From positions 1 through 64,000 of the forward strand of contig NZ_SMBZ01000018.1 in assembly GCF_004342685.1 (NCBI RefSeq): a stretch of DNA of 64,000 nt, given 5' to 3'. This document shows positions 9,376-18,400 of this stretch, piece after piece. The translations under genes were made by a program, and so were the position numbers. This stretch comes from Sphingobacterium alimentarium (GTDB lineage: Bacteria > Bacteroidota > Bacteroidia > Sphingobacteriales > Sphingobacteriaceae). Positions within the stretch are counted from its first letter, which is position 1. Every line of letters starts with the position of its first letter. Under the pieces are notes generated by a model that worked only from the letters and a program-made list of their open reading frames with translations, had not been told where the DNA came from and made no database searches.

Positions 9376-9405
9376 GAAAAGCCCAATCTTTCGATTGAGC
9401 TTTTC
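9376..9405 (-). terminator. Terminator-like hairpin, probable intron target site
   Basis: Arms GAAAAGCCCAATC (9376-9388) and GATTGAGCTTTTC (9393-9405) with loop TTTC and one mismatched pair. On the minus strand it precedes the group II intron 5' end by 7 nt. It may have terminated the oxidoreductase-UbiA gene transcript (stop at 9593). The 188 bases between (9405-9592) hold no gene that I can support. Confidence 0.6.
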
Positions 9406-9592
9406 GTTTTGTGAACCCACTGGTACAGAACTCAAACTCTTTGTTAGAAGATTTGAGACGATTTTCCTCATTAAAAATTGATAAATCTAAAAGTCTTGAC
9501 CATTTGCAATGCCAACAACAGAAATTCAATGGAGAAAAATTAAAAAATATCGGTTCATTTGGAATCTTAATAATATTTCAAAATTTGAAACT

Positions 9593-11122
9593 TTATAAAA
9601 GATTAAAAAAAGGCACTAAAGTATACCAAAGGATATACATAAGTGCAATGCCCATAATGCCATCAATACGATCAGGTTTTTCTGGTTTATTGATGTATTG
9701 GTAAAGTAAATATAACAACCAGGCACCGTGCAAAAAGGCTGTATAAATAATATCCGAATAAATCCTATCCAACAGCACATCCTTCTTCAAAAGCAGGACA
9801 GAACTCATGGACAACAAGACGGAAATCCCCGCCAAATAGGTCGCCCTCACCTTTCCAAGCCTAACCACCAAGGTTCCTTTTCCAGCAGCTCGGTCGGCAT
9901 CATGATCAGGTATTCCAGCCATTATAATCGCCGGAACAATGGAAAAGAACAAGGGAATACCAACCACCCAAGAATAAATATTATTCAACGCTCCACCCTG
10001 ATAAACAAAACCACAGATAATAACGGCAAAACTATGCGTAAATCCCACCACAATCTCGCCCCAGCCATTGTAGGAAAAACTTAAAGGCGCGGCTGTATAA
10101 GAAACCGCAATAAAAAATATGAGGACAGTAACCAACAAAACATGCATAACGGAAGCAATAGCGAATATGCCCATGAACACACAGAGAACCGCCAATACTA
10201 CTAACAGATATTTCAAGGAATTGGTATAAGCTTTTTCACTCAACTCACCATCGACCAATACCCTTGATCCCCCAGAAAATGTACTGAAATGTTTATTCAA
10301 CCGATCGCTTTCCCGATCTAAATAATCGTTACTGAAAACCGTGATCACCTCGATCAAAAATAAAACAAGATATCCCAATACGAAAATCCAAGGGTTAAAA
10401 GGCCCTGCTAGTTCTGCAAATAAAAAAGCACCAATAGCATAGGCAAAGAAGGTCATGGGATAGAATTGCAATCGAATCGCCTTGATCCAGGGCATGATCT
10501 GGTCCATAAACTTTTCCCAAGGAGTCAGTACGCCATTTTCAAGCGATTTTCCTTGATGATAGACCTTGGTAAGCCACTCCTCCTTCTTTTCATCAGAAGA
10601 GTGCTTTACCGGACTGATCAGCATGCTCCTTACAGGACTCACACCACAGAATTTTAAGGTAGCATTTTCTAACGATCTTCTCGAAGGTGCTCCATTAATC
10701 AAACGGTCTATCAATACAGGCGTATCCATGGTAATGATTAACTGGGCAGTTTTTGGGCGGAGCAATTTTTTAAAGGCATCCGGCTGAATCTCGTAAAAGG
10801 CAAATCCAGGAACAAATACTCGATCGATAAAACCCTTTAATAAAGCGGGCATATTTCCCCACCAGGCCGGATAGACAAAAACAAGATGATCCGCCCATTT
10901 GATCAATCGCTTGGCCTCCTTGAGATCCTCCTCTTCAAGTTGATCCTGCGGGGAAGGAATCTGAACATGCAAATCGAAGTGAAGATCAGCCAGATGTAGG
11001 AATTCCACATGCGCCCTAGCTGCCTTTGCCCCTGCCACATAGGATTCGGCCAAGGCCGCATTATAGCTGTCTTTACGGGGATGCCCCAAAATAACCAAAA
11101 CCTTGATGTTAGCTTCCTTCAT
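9593..11122 (-). CDS. NQO-type NAD(P)H oxidoreductase fused to UbiA-family prenyltransferase
   Basis: About 509 aa from ATG 11122. I reject the longer start at 11269, because those extra 49 residues overlap a gene remnant in another frame. Residues ~1-190 are a flavodoxin-fold quinone reductase/NQO domain (LVILGHPRKDSYN FMN-phosphate loop, VFVYPAWWGNMPALLKGF). Residues ~215-509 are a UbiA prenyltransferase with about nine membrane helices and both Asp motifs: SNDYLDRESDR and GIPDHDADR. UbiA enzymes attach a prenyl chain to an aromatic acceptor; NQO enzymes reduce quinones. The fusion suggests reduction and prenylation of one quinone-like acceptor at the membrane, which is inference. It lies in the accessory island, monocistronic. 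Confidence 0.8.
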   Translation of the reverse strand: MKEANIKVLVILGHPRKDSYNAALAESYVAGAKAARAHVEFLHLADLHFDLHVQIPSPQDQLEEEDLKEAKRLIKWADHLVFVYPAWWGNMPALLKGFIDRVFVPGFAFYEIQPDAFKKLLRPKTAQLIITMDTPVLIDRLINGAPSRRSLENATLKFCGVSPVRSMLISPVKHSSDEKKEEWLTKVYHQGKSLENGVLTPWEKFMDQIMPWIKAIRLQFYPMTFFAYAIGAFLFAELAGPFNPWIFVLGYLVLFLIEVITVFSNDYLDRESDRLNKHFSTFSGGSRVLVDGELSEKAYTNSLKYLLVVLAVLCVFMGIFAIASVMHVLLVTVLIFFIAVSYTAAPLSFSYNGWGEIVVGFTHSFAVIICGFVYQGGALNNIYSWVVGIPLFFSIVPAIIMAGIPDHDADRAAGKGTLVVRLGKVRATYLAGISVLLSMSSVLLLKKDVLLDRIYSDIIYTAFLHGAWLLYLLYQYINKPEKPDRIDGIMGIALMYILWYTLVPFFNLL

Positions 11123-11162
11123 ACCTGCTCTTTTAGAAAGAACAAGCAAGCCCAACAACTGT

Positions 11163-11430
11163 TTAATCGAAATACAATTCTTCCGCCAATCGTTTGATTT
11201 TAGGTATAATATTCGAGATATAAGTTCTGGTAATTTCAAATCGCTCAGGGATATTTTCATCACGCGCATCCAAGTCTACCGCTAAGGTCAAATTTACCCC
11301 AACTATATTTTATTTTGAAGGTATTGATATAATCTACATTGTTTTCAATATCCCAATGCGCGATACATTTTTTCGCTGCATCCACCTGCAGCTCTTTAAA
11401 AATTTCAAAGCCGGCATCATTTTCGGATCC
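11163..11430 (-). pseudogene. Unidentified gene remnant in two frames
   Basis: The minus strand has two overlapping open stretches. One contains DAGFEIFKELQVDAAKKC and runs to a TGA near 11265. The other contains DARDENIPERF and ISNIIPKIKRLAEELYF and ends at TAA (11163-11165). Together they look like one broken gene with a frameshift near 11285. I do not recognise the family. The 5' end merges with the AraC remnant. Confidence 0.35.
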
Positions 11431-11489
11431 AATAACAGTTCTTTAGCTCGCTCCACCCGGAACGAATTGATGAACTGGAAAAAAAATTG
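11415..11489 (-). pseudogene. AraC-family regulator remnant, downstream half
   Basis: Minus strand encodes FFQFINSFRVERAKELLLDP, the helix between the two HTH motifs of AraC regulators. It joins in frame to the half at 12938-13004 when the insertion sequence and one copy of its 8-bp duplication are removed. The second HTH is missing. Confidence 0.7.
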
Positions 11490-11497
11490 CTAAAAAC
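11490..11497 (+). repeat. Left target-site duplication of the ISL3-type element
   Basis: CTAAAAAC here matches CTGAAAAC at 12930-12937 in 7 of 8 positions. It abuts the left inverted repeat. Confidence 0.75.
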
Positions 11498-11566
11498 GGA
11501 TCAAGCAGAATTCTTGGGGGGAATTAAAAAAATAATTAGTTTAGTAGTTTTTAAAATAGTACACAC

Positions 11567-11920
11567 TTGCAAACGGCCGAACGTAAATTATTATCCTTGT
11601 TAATGCCCGAAGGGCTATTAGAATATTTTCAAATCCAAGAAGTAGATCAAGTAGAAAATCAACTTCATATTTATTTAGATGAGCTTAATATCTCTCCTGC
11701 AGGTTATGATAATAGTAAGCTAGAATCAAAAGGTTTTATGCCTTCTACGGAGATTTCCGATTTTCCCATTCGAGGTCAAAAAGTTACCCTACATATCCGT
11801 CGTCGTGGTTGGACCGTTTTGGACACTGGAGAGATTATCACAATAGATTGGAATCTAGTACGTGAGGGTACCCGAATGACGACAGAATTCGGGCTTTTTT
11901 TAAAGAAGATATTTGGATAA
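11567..11920 (+). CDS. ISAon1-type transposase N-terminal region protein
   Basis: 117 aa, the separate N-terminal ORF found before the catalytic ORF in ISAon1-like elements; probable DNA-end-binding part. A basic segment (VTLHIRRRGWTV) precedes its C-terminus. It starts at TTG 11567 inside the element. Its stop overlaps the next ORF by 8 nt (TTGGATAA), so the second ORF is made by translational coupling or by a frame change near the T/A-rich run at 11894-11904. Confidence 0.75.
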   Translation: MQTAERKLLSLLMPEGLLEYFQIQEVDQVENQLHIYLDELNISPAGYDNSKLESKGFMPSTEISDFPIRGQKVTLHIRRRGWTVLDTGEIITIDWNLVREGTRMTTEFGLFLKKIFG

Positions 11921-12896
11921 CCATCCTGTAAGCGCTCAGCTAGTAGGTCTGTTCTTTCAGATGGATGGCAAGCAGTTGCAAGATCAATATAAGAATCATC
12001 TGAGCGACTACCATGTTTGGGATCAAAAATCGCATGCAGAGAATTGGACACTATTTCAAGATAATATAGGTGAGCACTTAAGTATTGATGAGACTAGTTT
12101 TAGTAATGGTGAACTTTATACTATTGTAAGTAGTAAATCTGCAAAAGGTAAGAAAGGAACTCTTGTAGCTACGATTAAGGGGACAAAAGCAGAAGATATT
12201 ATTGCTGTATTAGAGCGAATTCCTCTTCGTACAAGAAACAAAGTTAAAGAGGTGACCATGGATATGGCTCCTAATATGGCTAAAGCTATTCGACGATGTT
12301 TCAGGAATGCTAGGCGAGTAATAGATCGTTTTCATGTTCAAAAGCTAGCATACGATGCTGTTCAGGAACTTCGTATTCAGTACCGCTGGGAAGTATTGGA
12401 TATAGAAAGTCAGAAAATAAAGGATGCTAGAAAGCAAAGTATTCCTTATGAGCCAGAGTTATTATCCAATGGGGATACCATCAAGCAGCTATTGGCTAGA
12501 TCTAGACATCTGTTATTCAAGCACCCTAGCCGGTGGACAGAAAGTCAAAAACATCGTGCAGAGTTATTGTTTATTCGCTTTCCAAAGCTAAGACAAGCAT
12601 ATGATTTAGGGATTGCTTTAGAAGATATTTTTACCAAATGCAAAGACAAAACACTCGCCTTTACCAAGTTGGGTTTATGGCATAATAAAGTAGAGAATGC
12701 AGGCATCCTCTCTTTTGAAAGTGTAGCAAAGTCTATTGCAGCACACCACCCTGAAATCCTACATTACTTCGACAACAGAAGTACAAATGCATCAGCGGAG
12801 TCTTTCAATGCTAAATTAAAAGCGTTTCGTAGTGTATTCCGTGGGGTAAGAGATACTTCTTTTTTCTTGTATATAGTCATGAAGTTGTATGCTTAA
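11913..12896 (+). CDS. ISL3-type DDE transposase
   Basis: 327 aa catalytic ORF. The acidic triad is visible: Asp in LSIDETSFSNG, Asp in EVTMDMAPNMAKAI, and Glu in STNASAESFNAKLKAFR. Between them is VIDRFHVQKLAYDAVQELR, characteristic of ISL3 transposases. The C-terminus (FRGVRDTSFFLYIVMKLYA) is the family's normal end, so the protein seems intact. It starts at TTG 11913, overlapping the stop of the N-terminal ORF. Confidence 0.88.
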   Translation: MDNHPVSAQLVGLFFQMDGKQLQDQYKNHLSDYHVWDQKSHAENWTLFQDNIGEHLSIDETSFSNGELYTIVSSKSAKGKKGTLVATIKGTKAEDIIAVLERIPLRTRNKVKEVTMDMAPNMAKAIRRCFRNARRVIDRFHVQKLAYDAVQELRIQYRWEVLDIESQKIKDARKQSIPYEPELLSNGDTIKQLLARSRHLLFKHPSRWTESQKHRAELLFIRFPKLRQAYDLGIALEDIFTKCKDKTLAFTKLGLWHNKVENAGILSFESVAKSIAAHHPEILHYFDNRSTNASAESFNAKLKAFRSVFRGVRDTSFFLYIVMKLYA

Positions 12897-12929
12897 TGAT
12901 ATTCACCCCCCAAACTTTCAGTATGATCC

Positions 12930-12937
12930 CTGAAAAC
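12930..12937 (+). repeat. Right target-site duplication of the ISL3-type element
   Basis: CTGAAAAC, 7 of 8 identical to the left copy at 11490-11497. This copy keeps the AraC frame. Confidence 0.75.
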
Positions 12938-13004
12938 CGTTGTTGATGATATAGGACAATTGATGGCTGCTAAGCACAGACACTTTGTTAAAGCAGATTG
13001 GAAT
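12938..13004 (-). pseudogene. AraC-family regulator remnant, upstream half
   Basis: Minus strand encodes NKVSVLSSHQLSYIINNGFQ, the first HTH of AraC regulators (consensus S.HQLS.IIN..F.QNFF). A TAA lies in frame upstream of it (near 13005), so the sensory part is lost or frameshifted. The forward-strand reading through this stretch is open but looks like an antisense shadow. Confidence 0.7.
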
Positions 13005-13042
13005 TTAACTCTCAAAGCCTATGCTGTAATGGGACGGAAATT

Positions 13043-13240
13043 AAGGACTTGGTAGCATCTACCTTAAAAAAGGTCGCAAACATGGATAGATATTTTGAAA
13101 ACGGTGATATTGAGGAAAAAAGGCTTATAGTGAGTTCGATGTTCCCCGATTTTTTGGAATTTTACGGAACAAGACATCGAACTCCGAAATTAAATTCTGC
13201 GATTACTCTTATCTATCAGAATAATAACAAGTTACAAGGC
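13043..13240 (+). pseudogene. Serine site-specific recombinase, C-terminal remnant
   Basis: About 60 codons contain MDRYFENGDIEEKRLIVSSMFP and HRTPKLNS, the end typical of resolvase-type recombinases. Catalytic and DNA-binding domains are gone. The frame has lost its natural stop: it runs through the tRNA-Lys terminator and into the tRNA (stop 13346-13348). A recombinase tail next to a tRNA gene is what is left after decay of an integrated element. Confidence 0.65.
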
Positions 13241-13248
13241 AAAGAAAA

Positions 13249-13281
13249 TGGGACAAGTCTATCTTTTCTAGACTTGTCCCA
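13249..13281 (-). terminator. Terminator of tRNA-Lys
   Basis: Perfect 13-bp stem TGGGACAAGTCTA (13249-13261) and TAGACTTGTCCCA (13269-13281), loop of 7. Read on the minus strand it follows tRNA-Lys and is followed by TTTTCTTT. Confidence 0.85.
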
Positions 13282-13286
13282 TCAAG

Positions 13287-13359
13287 TGATCCCGCTGGGA
13301 TTCGAACCCAGGACCCATACATTAAAAGTGTATTGCTCTACCAGCTGAGCTACGGAATC
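13287..13359 (-). tRNA. tRNA-Lys (TTT)
   Basis: Full cloverleaf: acceptor GATTCCG/CGGGATC with one G-T pair, D-stem GCTC/GAGC, anticodon stem ATACA/TGTAT with loop CTTTTAA (anticodon TTT), T-stem CTGGG/CCCAG with loop TTCGAAT, discriminator A. CCA is not encoded. It borders the decayed island on its 3' side. Confidence 0.97.
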
Positions 13360-13396
13360 CTCCGTTTTGAAGTTTCCTTCGTTGTTTGGAGTGATG

Positions 13397-13427
13397 CAAA
13401 GATAGCTATTTCACGCATTTCTGCAAA
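13397..13427 (-). promoter_or_regulatory. Promoter of tRNA-Lys
   Basis: On the minus strand TTTG (13424-13427), 19 nt, then TATCTTTG (13397-13404), an exact match to the Bacteroidota -33/-7 consensus. The tRNA leader contains CAAAACGGA. Confidence 0.8.
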
Positions 13428-13499
13428 CTATTTTGCGATATTTATGCTAATTTTTCGCAAACTTACTGATTTTTAAAGCAGTAAATTTTCGATGTAATT

Positions 13500-14498
13500 T
13501 TACTCGTTAATCGCTTTCCAGAGCATATCTTTCAATTGGGTAATATTCTTACCCGCCACAGACGAAATAAAGATATGGGGAATGTTGGCTGGCACTTGTG
13601 CCTTCATTTCTTCTTCCAATTCTTCATCCAACATATCGGATTTTGTAATGGCCAAAAGTCGAGGTTTCGCTAACATTTCAGGATTATATTCCTTCAATTC
13701 ATTGATTAAGATATTGTACTCTTCCTCAATTGTACGAGCGGTATCAGCAGGCACCATAAACAACAGTACCGAGTTACGCTCGATATGTCTTAGGAAACGA
13801 TAACCTAATCCTTTACCTTGTGACGCGCCTTCGATAATACCCGGAATATCCGCCATGACGAAAGATTTATTATCGCGATAACCGACGATACCCAGATTAG
13901 GTACTAACGTCGTAAACGGATAATTAGCAATCTCAGGCTTCGCAGCAGATACCACTGACAGCAATGTTGATTTACCAGCATTCGGGAATCCTACCAGACC
14001 CACGTCCGCCAATACTTTCAATTCGAGAATTATCCAGCGCTCCTGCCCTGGCATGCCCGGTTGAGCAAATCGAGGAGTTTGTTGCGTTGGTGATTTGAAA
14101 TTATTATTTCCTAGTCCACCTTTACCGCCTGGAGTTAGGATCTTAGTCTCGCCATCTTCGGTGATTTCGAAAATTACTTCGCCCGTCTCCGCATCTTTAG
14201 CAACAGTACCCAATGGCACTTCCAAGATTTCATCTTTACCCGTTGCGCCAGTACGTAATGCAGATCCGCCACGCTCGCCATCAGGAGCGATAATATGTTT
14301 TCTATATTTGAGATGCAGTAATGTCCAGTGCTGTGAAGAACCTTTTAGAATAATGTGCCCCCCACGGCCACCATCACCACCGTCAGGCCCACCTTTCATA
14401 GTCGTTTTATCACGATGCAAATGTGCAGAACCTGCCCCACCATGCCCCGAACGACAACACACCTTTACATAATCAACAAAATTTGAGCCTTGAGCCAT
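13500..14498 (-). CDS. obg: GTPase Obg (CgtA)
   Basis: 332 aa. N-terminal glycine-rich Obg fold (about 1-158, with [14 protein letters not shown] and [13 protein letters not shown]), then a GTPase domain: P-loop GFPNAGKST, switch region, [14 protein letters not shown] and SSVAG. The C-terminal OCT domain found in some species is absent. A ribosome-associated GTPase needed for 50S assembly and stress control. It starts 25 nt after the adk stop, so the two are probably cotranscribed (adk-obg). Confidence 0.97.
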   Translation of the reverse strand: MAQGSNFVDYVKVCCRSGHGGAGSAHLHRDKTTMKGGPDGGDGGRGGHIILKGSSQHWTLLHLKYRKHIIAPDGERGGSALRTGATGKDEILEVPLGTVAKDAETGEVIFEITEDGETKILTPGGKGGLGNNNFKSPTQQTPRFAQPGMPGQERWIILELKVLADVGLVGFPNAGKSTLLSVVSAAKPEIANYPFTTLVPNLGIVGYRDNKSFVMADIPGIIEGASQGKGLGYRFLRHIERNSVLLFMVPADTARTIEEEYNILINELKEYNPEMLAKPRLLAITKSDMLDEELEEEMKAQVPANIPHIFISSVAGKNITQLKDMLWKAINE

Positions 14499-14523
14499 AT
14501 AGTATTATTATCCTTAAAAAAAA

Positions 14524-15105
14524 TTATGCTTGGTAACTGTAACTATCAACTACTGCTGACAATTCGGCAAAAATCGCATCAATCTCGCCAATGCCGTTCA
14601 CCTTTGTTAGTTTACCTTGTGCTTCATAATAAGGCAATACGTGAATGGTTTTATTGAAATATTCTTCAATACGTTTTTTCAATTTGTCTGCTGCATCATC
14701 TGCACGTCCTGAAATCTCTTGACGCTTAGCGATACGCTGTGTCAATTCACTTTCGGTTACGTCCAATGCAACTACGCCAGAAATGGAAGTACCAATACTA
14801 TCCAAAAAAGCGTCCAATGCTTCAGCTTGTGCTACTGTACGTGGAAAACCATCAAAAATAAAACCTGTTGCTAATGGGTTCTTTTTGATTTCTTCTTCCA
14901 ACATTGCAATAGTAATAGAATCCGGCACCAAGTTTCCATCTGCAATGATTTGGCTTACTTGTTGACCCAATTCTGTTTGGTCCTTGATGTGCGCACGAAA
15001 AATATCTCCTGTAGAAATATGTACTAAATTATATTTAGCAATAAGTTTTTCGGATTGTGTACCTTTTCCTGCTCCTGGAGGACCGAATAATACAAGGTTT
15101 AGCAT
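14524..15105 (-). CDS. adk: Adenylate kinase
   Basis: 193 aa, short form without a zinc/LID insertion. P-loop GPPGAGKGTQ at residues 7-16, AMP-binding STGDIFRAHI, and GFIFDGFPRTVAQAEAL. Catalyses ATP + AMP to 2 ADP in the cytoplasm. First gene of an adk-obg pair. Confidence 0.96.
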   Translation of the reverse strand: MLNLVLFGPPGAGKGTQSEKLIAKYNLVHISTGDIFRAHIKDQTELGQQVSQIIADGNLVPDSITIAMLEEEIKKNPLATGFIFDGFPRTVAQAEALDAFLDSIGTSISGVVALDVTESELTQRIAKRQEISGRADDAADKLKKRIEEYFNKTIHVLPYYEAQGKLTKVNGIGEIDAIFAELSAVVDSYSYQA

Positions 15106-15136
15106 AGTTTGATTATGTTATTTTGTGACAAAATAA

Positions 15137-15166
15137 AAAGCCTAATCCTGGTAAGAATTAGGCTTT
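15137..15166 (-). terminator. Terminator of tRNA-Arg copy 1
   Basis: Stem AAAGCCTAAT (15137-15146) / ATTAGGCTTT (15157-15166). On the minus strand it is followed by TTTATTTTG and lies just downstream of tRNA-Arg. Confidence 0.8.
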
Positions 15167-15178
15167 CAGTTAACTAAG

Positions 15179-15252
<74 letters not shown>

Positions 15253-15297
15253 TTTCAACCATCACTTCCGGGTATAGCCTCTTCCGTTTTGGTGTTG

Positions 15298-15328
15298 CAA
15301 ATATACCTAAAAAGCCTTTAATAGCAAA
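15298..15328 (-). promoter_or_regulatory. Promoter of tRNA-Arg copy 1
   Basis: Minus strand TTTG (15325-15328), 19 nt, TATATTTG (15298-15305): exact Bacteroidota consensus. The leader has the CCAAAACGGAA motif shared with the second copy. Confidence 0.8.
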
Positions 15329-15393
15329 TTTTTTATGGTTTAATATACAAAATATTTTAAATAATTATAGCAACTCCATGAATTTCAAGTATA

Positions 15394-15422
15394 AAAAAAG
15401 GAGAGAAATACTCTCCTTTTTT
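15394..15422 (-). terminator. Terminator of the efflux operon
   Basis: Stem AAAAAAGGAGAG / CTCTCCTTTTTT with loop AAATA. It lies 18 nt past the RND pump stop and before the tRNA-Arg promoter. Confidence 0.85.
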
Positions 15423-15439
15423 ACTTATAAAGTCATTTA

Positions 15440-18400
15440 TTAATGTTTTTCTACGTAATGCTCGTTCGGCACGTAATCCGCCACCATTTCGGCAGCATAA
15501 TTCGTTGGCTCACCTTTACCGAAACGACGTTTTAAGCTATCCATTAATGAGTATACCACCGGTACAACTACTAATGTCAAGAACATCGAAGATAATAGAC
15601 CACCAATAATAACAATCGCCAAACCGCGGTTCATATCCGAACCTTCACCTGTAGCAATAGCAATAGGAATCATACCAAATACCATCGCTATCGTCGTCAT
15701 CAAAATCGGACGAAGACGGGCATGATTGGCTGCTACCAAGGCGTCATGCGTATTCATTCCCTCCTCTTTACGGTGATTCGCAAAATCCACAAGCATGATC
15801 GCATTCTTGGCCACCAAACCAATCAACATGATTATACCTAGAATGGTAAAAATGTTTAACGATTGATTGGTCAATGCTAAGGCAAGCAACGCTCCAATAA
15901 ACGATAATGGAATTGAGAATAATACGACGAATGGCGTAGCAAAGTTATCATATAAGGCTACCATTACCAAATATACCAACACCAGCGAAGCAACTAATGC
16001 AACTCCCAAGGTACCAAAACCTTCTTCTTGGTTTTCCATATTACCACCCCAAACATAAGATACACCTGCTTTACGTGGCAAATCCTTGAATTTAGCTTCC
16101 CACTCCTCGGCTATAGTACCTGTAGGACGACCGATAACACCACCTTGTACGGATACAGAAGGCGACTTATCACGACGCTCCAACAAGGTTGGACCCGAGC
16201 TGTATTGTACATCCGCAAATTGATCCAGTGAAATGGAAGCACCTGTATTGTTGATGAACTTCAATTTCTTAACGTCCTCTAAACTTTTACGACTTTTATC
16301 GTCAAATTGGATATTAATATCGTATTCATTATCTCCTGCACGGAATTTATTGTCTGTATTACCGGAGAATGCTGTTTGCATAGTCATACCCACAGAAGCG
16401 ACATTCAAACCTAATGAAGTCATTTTCTCACGATCTACTTGAACAGAAATCTCAGGGTTACCTGCCTCCGAAGTCAATTTCACATCACGTGAACCTGGTA
16501 CTTCGCGCAACAAATCCGCTGCCTGTAAGGCAAACTCTTGCGCATCTTCTACACTAGAACCAATAACGGTCAACATCAATGGTGCTTGTTCAGCTCCCAT
16601 GATACCAACTGGCACACTCTTTATTTTTGCACCTATTAATTTTGGCAACATTTCATTACGCAATTGTACGGCGTACACTTTCGAATTCAGGTTACGCTTC
16701 GCTTTATCGGTCAAGATAACGTGAATCTCTGATTTGTAACGTGAACCCGTAGCGGAGCTCATACCCCCTTCAGAAGACTGCCCTACTGTAGTAATGATTT
16801 TTTCAATCTCTGGTTTTGCTGCCAATATATCTTCGGCTTGACGCGTCATGATATTGGTCTTTTCTAAAGAAGCATCTTTTTCTAATTCAAATTGTAAAAA
16901 GAACTCTCCTCTATCCGACGACGGGAAGAAGTCACCACCAATATAACCCATTGGAATCAAGGCCACGGAACCGAAAAACAACACAACTGAAACCAATAGT
17001 GTTAACATCTTATTGCCTCTTGATTTCAATGACCATCTTAAGATATCTGAAATTTTGTGTGTGAATGCATCCAAACCTGCTTCAAATCCGTGTACAATTC
17101 TACCGAAAATAGAAGTTTCACTTAAGTATTCTAACTTACCAAAACGTGAGTACAACCAAGGCACGACAGTAAATGACACCAACAATGACAATAACGTCGA
17201 TATAATTACAGTCACACAGAATTGCGCAAGGATATTAGCCACCAAACCCGTAGACATCGCGATAGGTAAGAATACAACCACAATTACCAATGTGATCGCC
17301 GTTACGGTAAATCCAATTTCCGATGCACCATCGTAGGCTGCTCGTACCTTGTTTTTACCCATCTCCATATGGCGGTGAATATTCTCAATTACCACGATCG
17401 CATCATCCACCAAGATACCTACCACAAGGGATAGACCTAATAGCGACATCAGGTTGAGGGTATAACCCATTAGCAATAACCCGATGAAAGTAGCAATCAG
17501 AGATAAAGGAATAGCAATCATCGTAATGGCTGCATTACGCAACGAGTGTAAGAAGAACAACATGATAAAACCTACCAATACAATCGCAATGACCAAGTCA
17601 TGGATAACGTTGTCCGCCGCAGTCAAGGTAAATTCAGAAGAGTCATTGGCTACCGCAATTTTCACACCTTGCGATTCATAATCCTTCTCGACACCACCTA
17701 CTAATTCACCTTCCTCATTATATTTAGCAATCGTCTGGCGCACCAATTCGGATACAGCCACAGCATTTGCATCGGATTGCTTAAATACCTGCATCATAAT
17801 GGTATTTTGACGGTCAACACGTGCAATTTTTTCAATTTCCACGATACCATCCTGTACGTCAGCTACATCGCGCAAAAAGATCGTGTTTCCCGAAGGTGTT
17901 GTGAGCGGAAGATTTCGCAACTCATGGATGCTTCTTACTTTACCCGCTAGACGAATCGTAGTTCTGTTGTCTTTTGACGACACATTACCTGTCGGGAAGT
18001 CCATATTAGACGAAGCAATAGCTTGTTGAACTGCAGCAATGCTCAATCCATAACCTTCAATCTTGTCTGGATCAATTTTCACTTGAATTTCACGCTCTTC
18101 ACCACCCAACATGTCTACTTTCGCCACACCATTTACACGGGCAAATACAGGTTGAATCTTTTTGTCCAACAAGTCATATAATTCTTTTTCGGACAAATTG
18201 GATGTCACGGACAAGCCCATAATAGGCATATCATCCAAAGAGAATTTATTTAAGGACGGAGTTCTTGCATCATCGGGTAAATCGTTGATCGCCGAGTTGA
18301 TTTTCCGCTGTGCATCCGTCAGCAAGAAATTGACATCCGCTCCCTCATTCAATGTTACCATTACAATCGAAGCACCTTCCAAAGAAGTGGATTCAATTTT

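Larger units (their letters stand above)
11498..12929 (+). mobile_element. ISL3-type (ISAon1-like) insertion sequence, complete
   Basis: 1432 bp. Imperfect terminal inverted repeats: the left end starts GGATCAAGCAG and continues TTGGGGGG (11498-11526); the right end read inward starts GGATCATACTG and continues TTGGGGGG (12901-12929). Flanked by 8-bp target duplications, the size typical of the ISL3 family. It carries two overlapping ORFs (N-terminal region protein and DDE transposase). Removing it with one duplication restores an AraC-family reading frame on the other strand. Confidence 0.85.

Noticed and set aside
11123..11269. 49 extra residues at the start of the oxidoreductase-UbiA ORF
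   Set aside because: They overlap a gene remnant in another frame; the NQO domain begins normally with MKEANIKVLVILGHP at 11122.
12939..13058. Plus-strand open frame VVDDIGQLMAAKHRHF... that also continues across the IS
   Set aside because: The opposite strand gives a far better match, the AraC HTH core, so this is an antisense shadow with compatible codon phase.
13281..13348. C-terminal IPLGFEPRTHTLKVYCSTS of the recombinase frame
   Set aside because: This is translation of the tRNA-Lys gene on the wrong strand, reached because the natural stop was lost.
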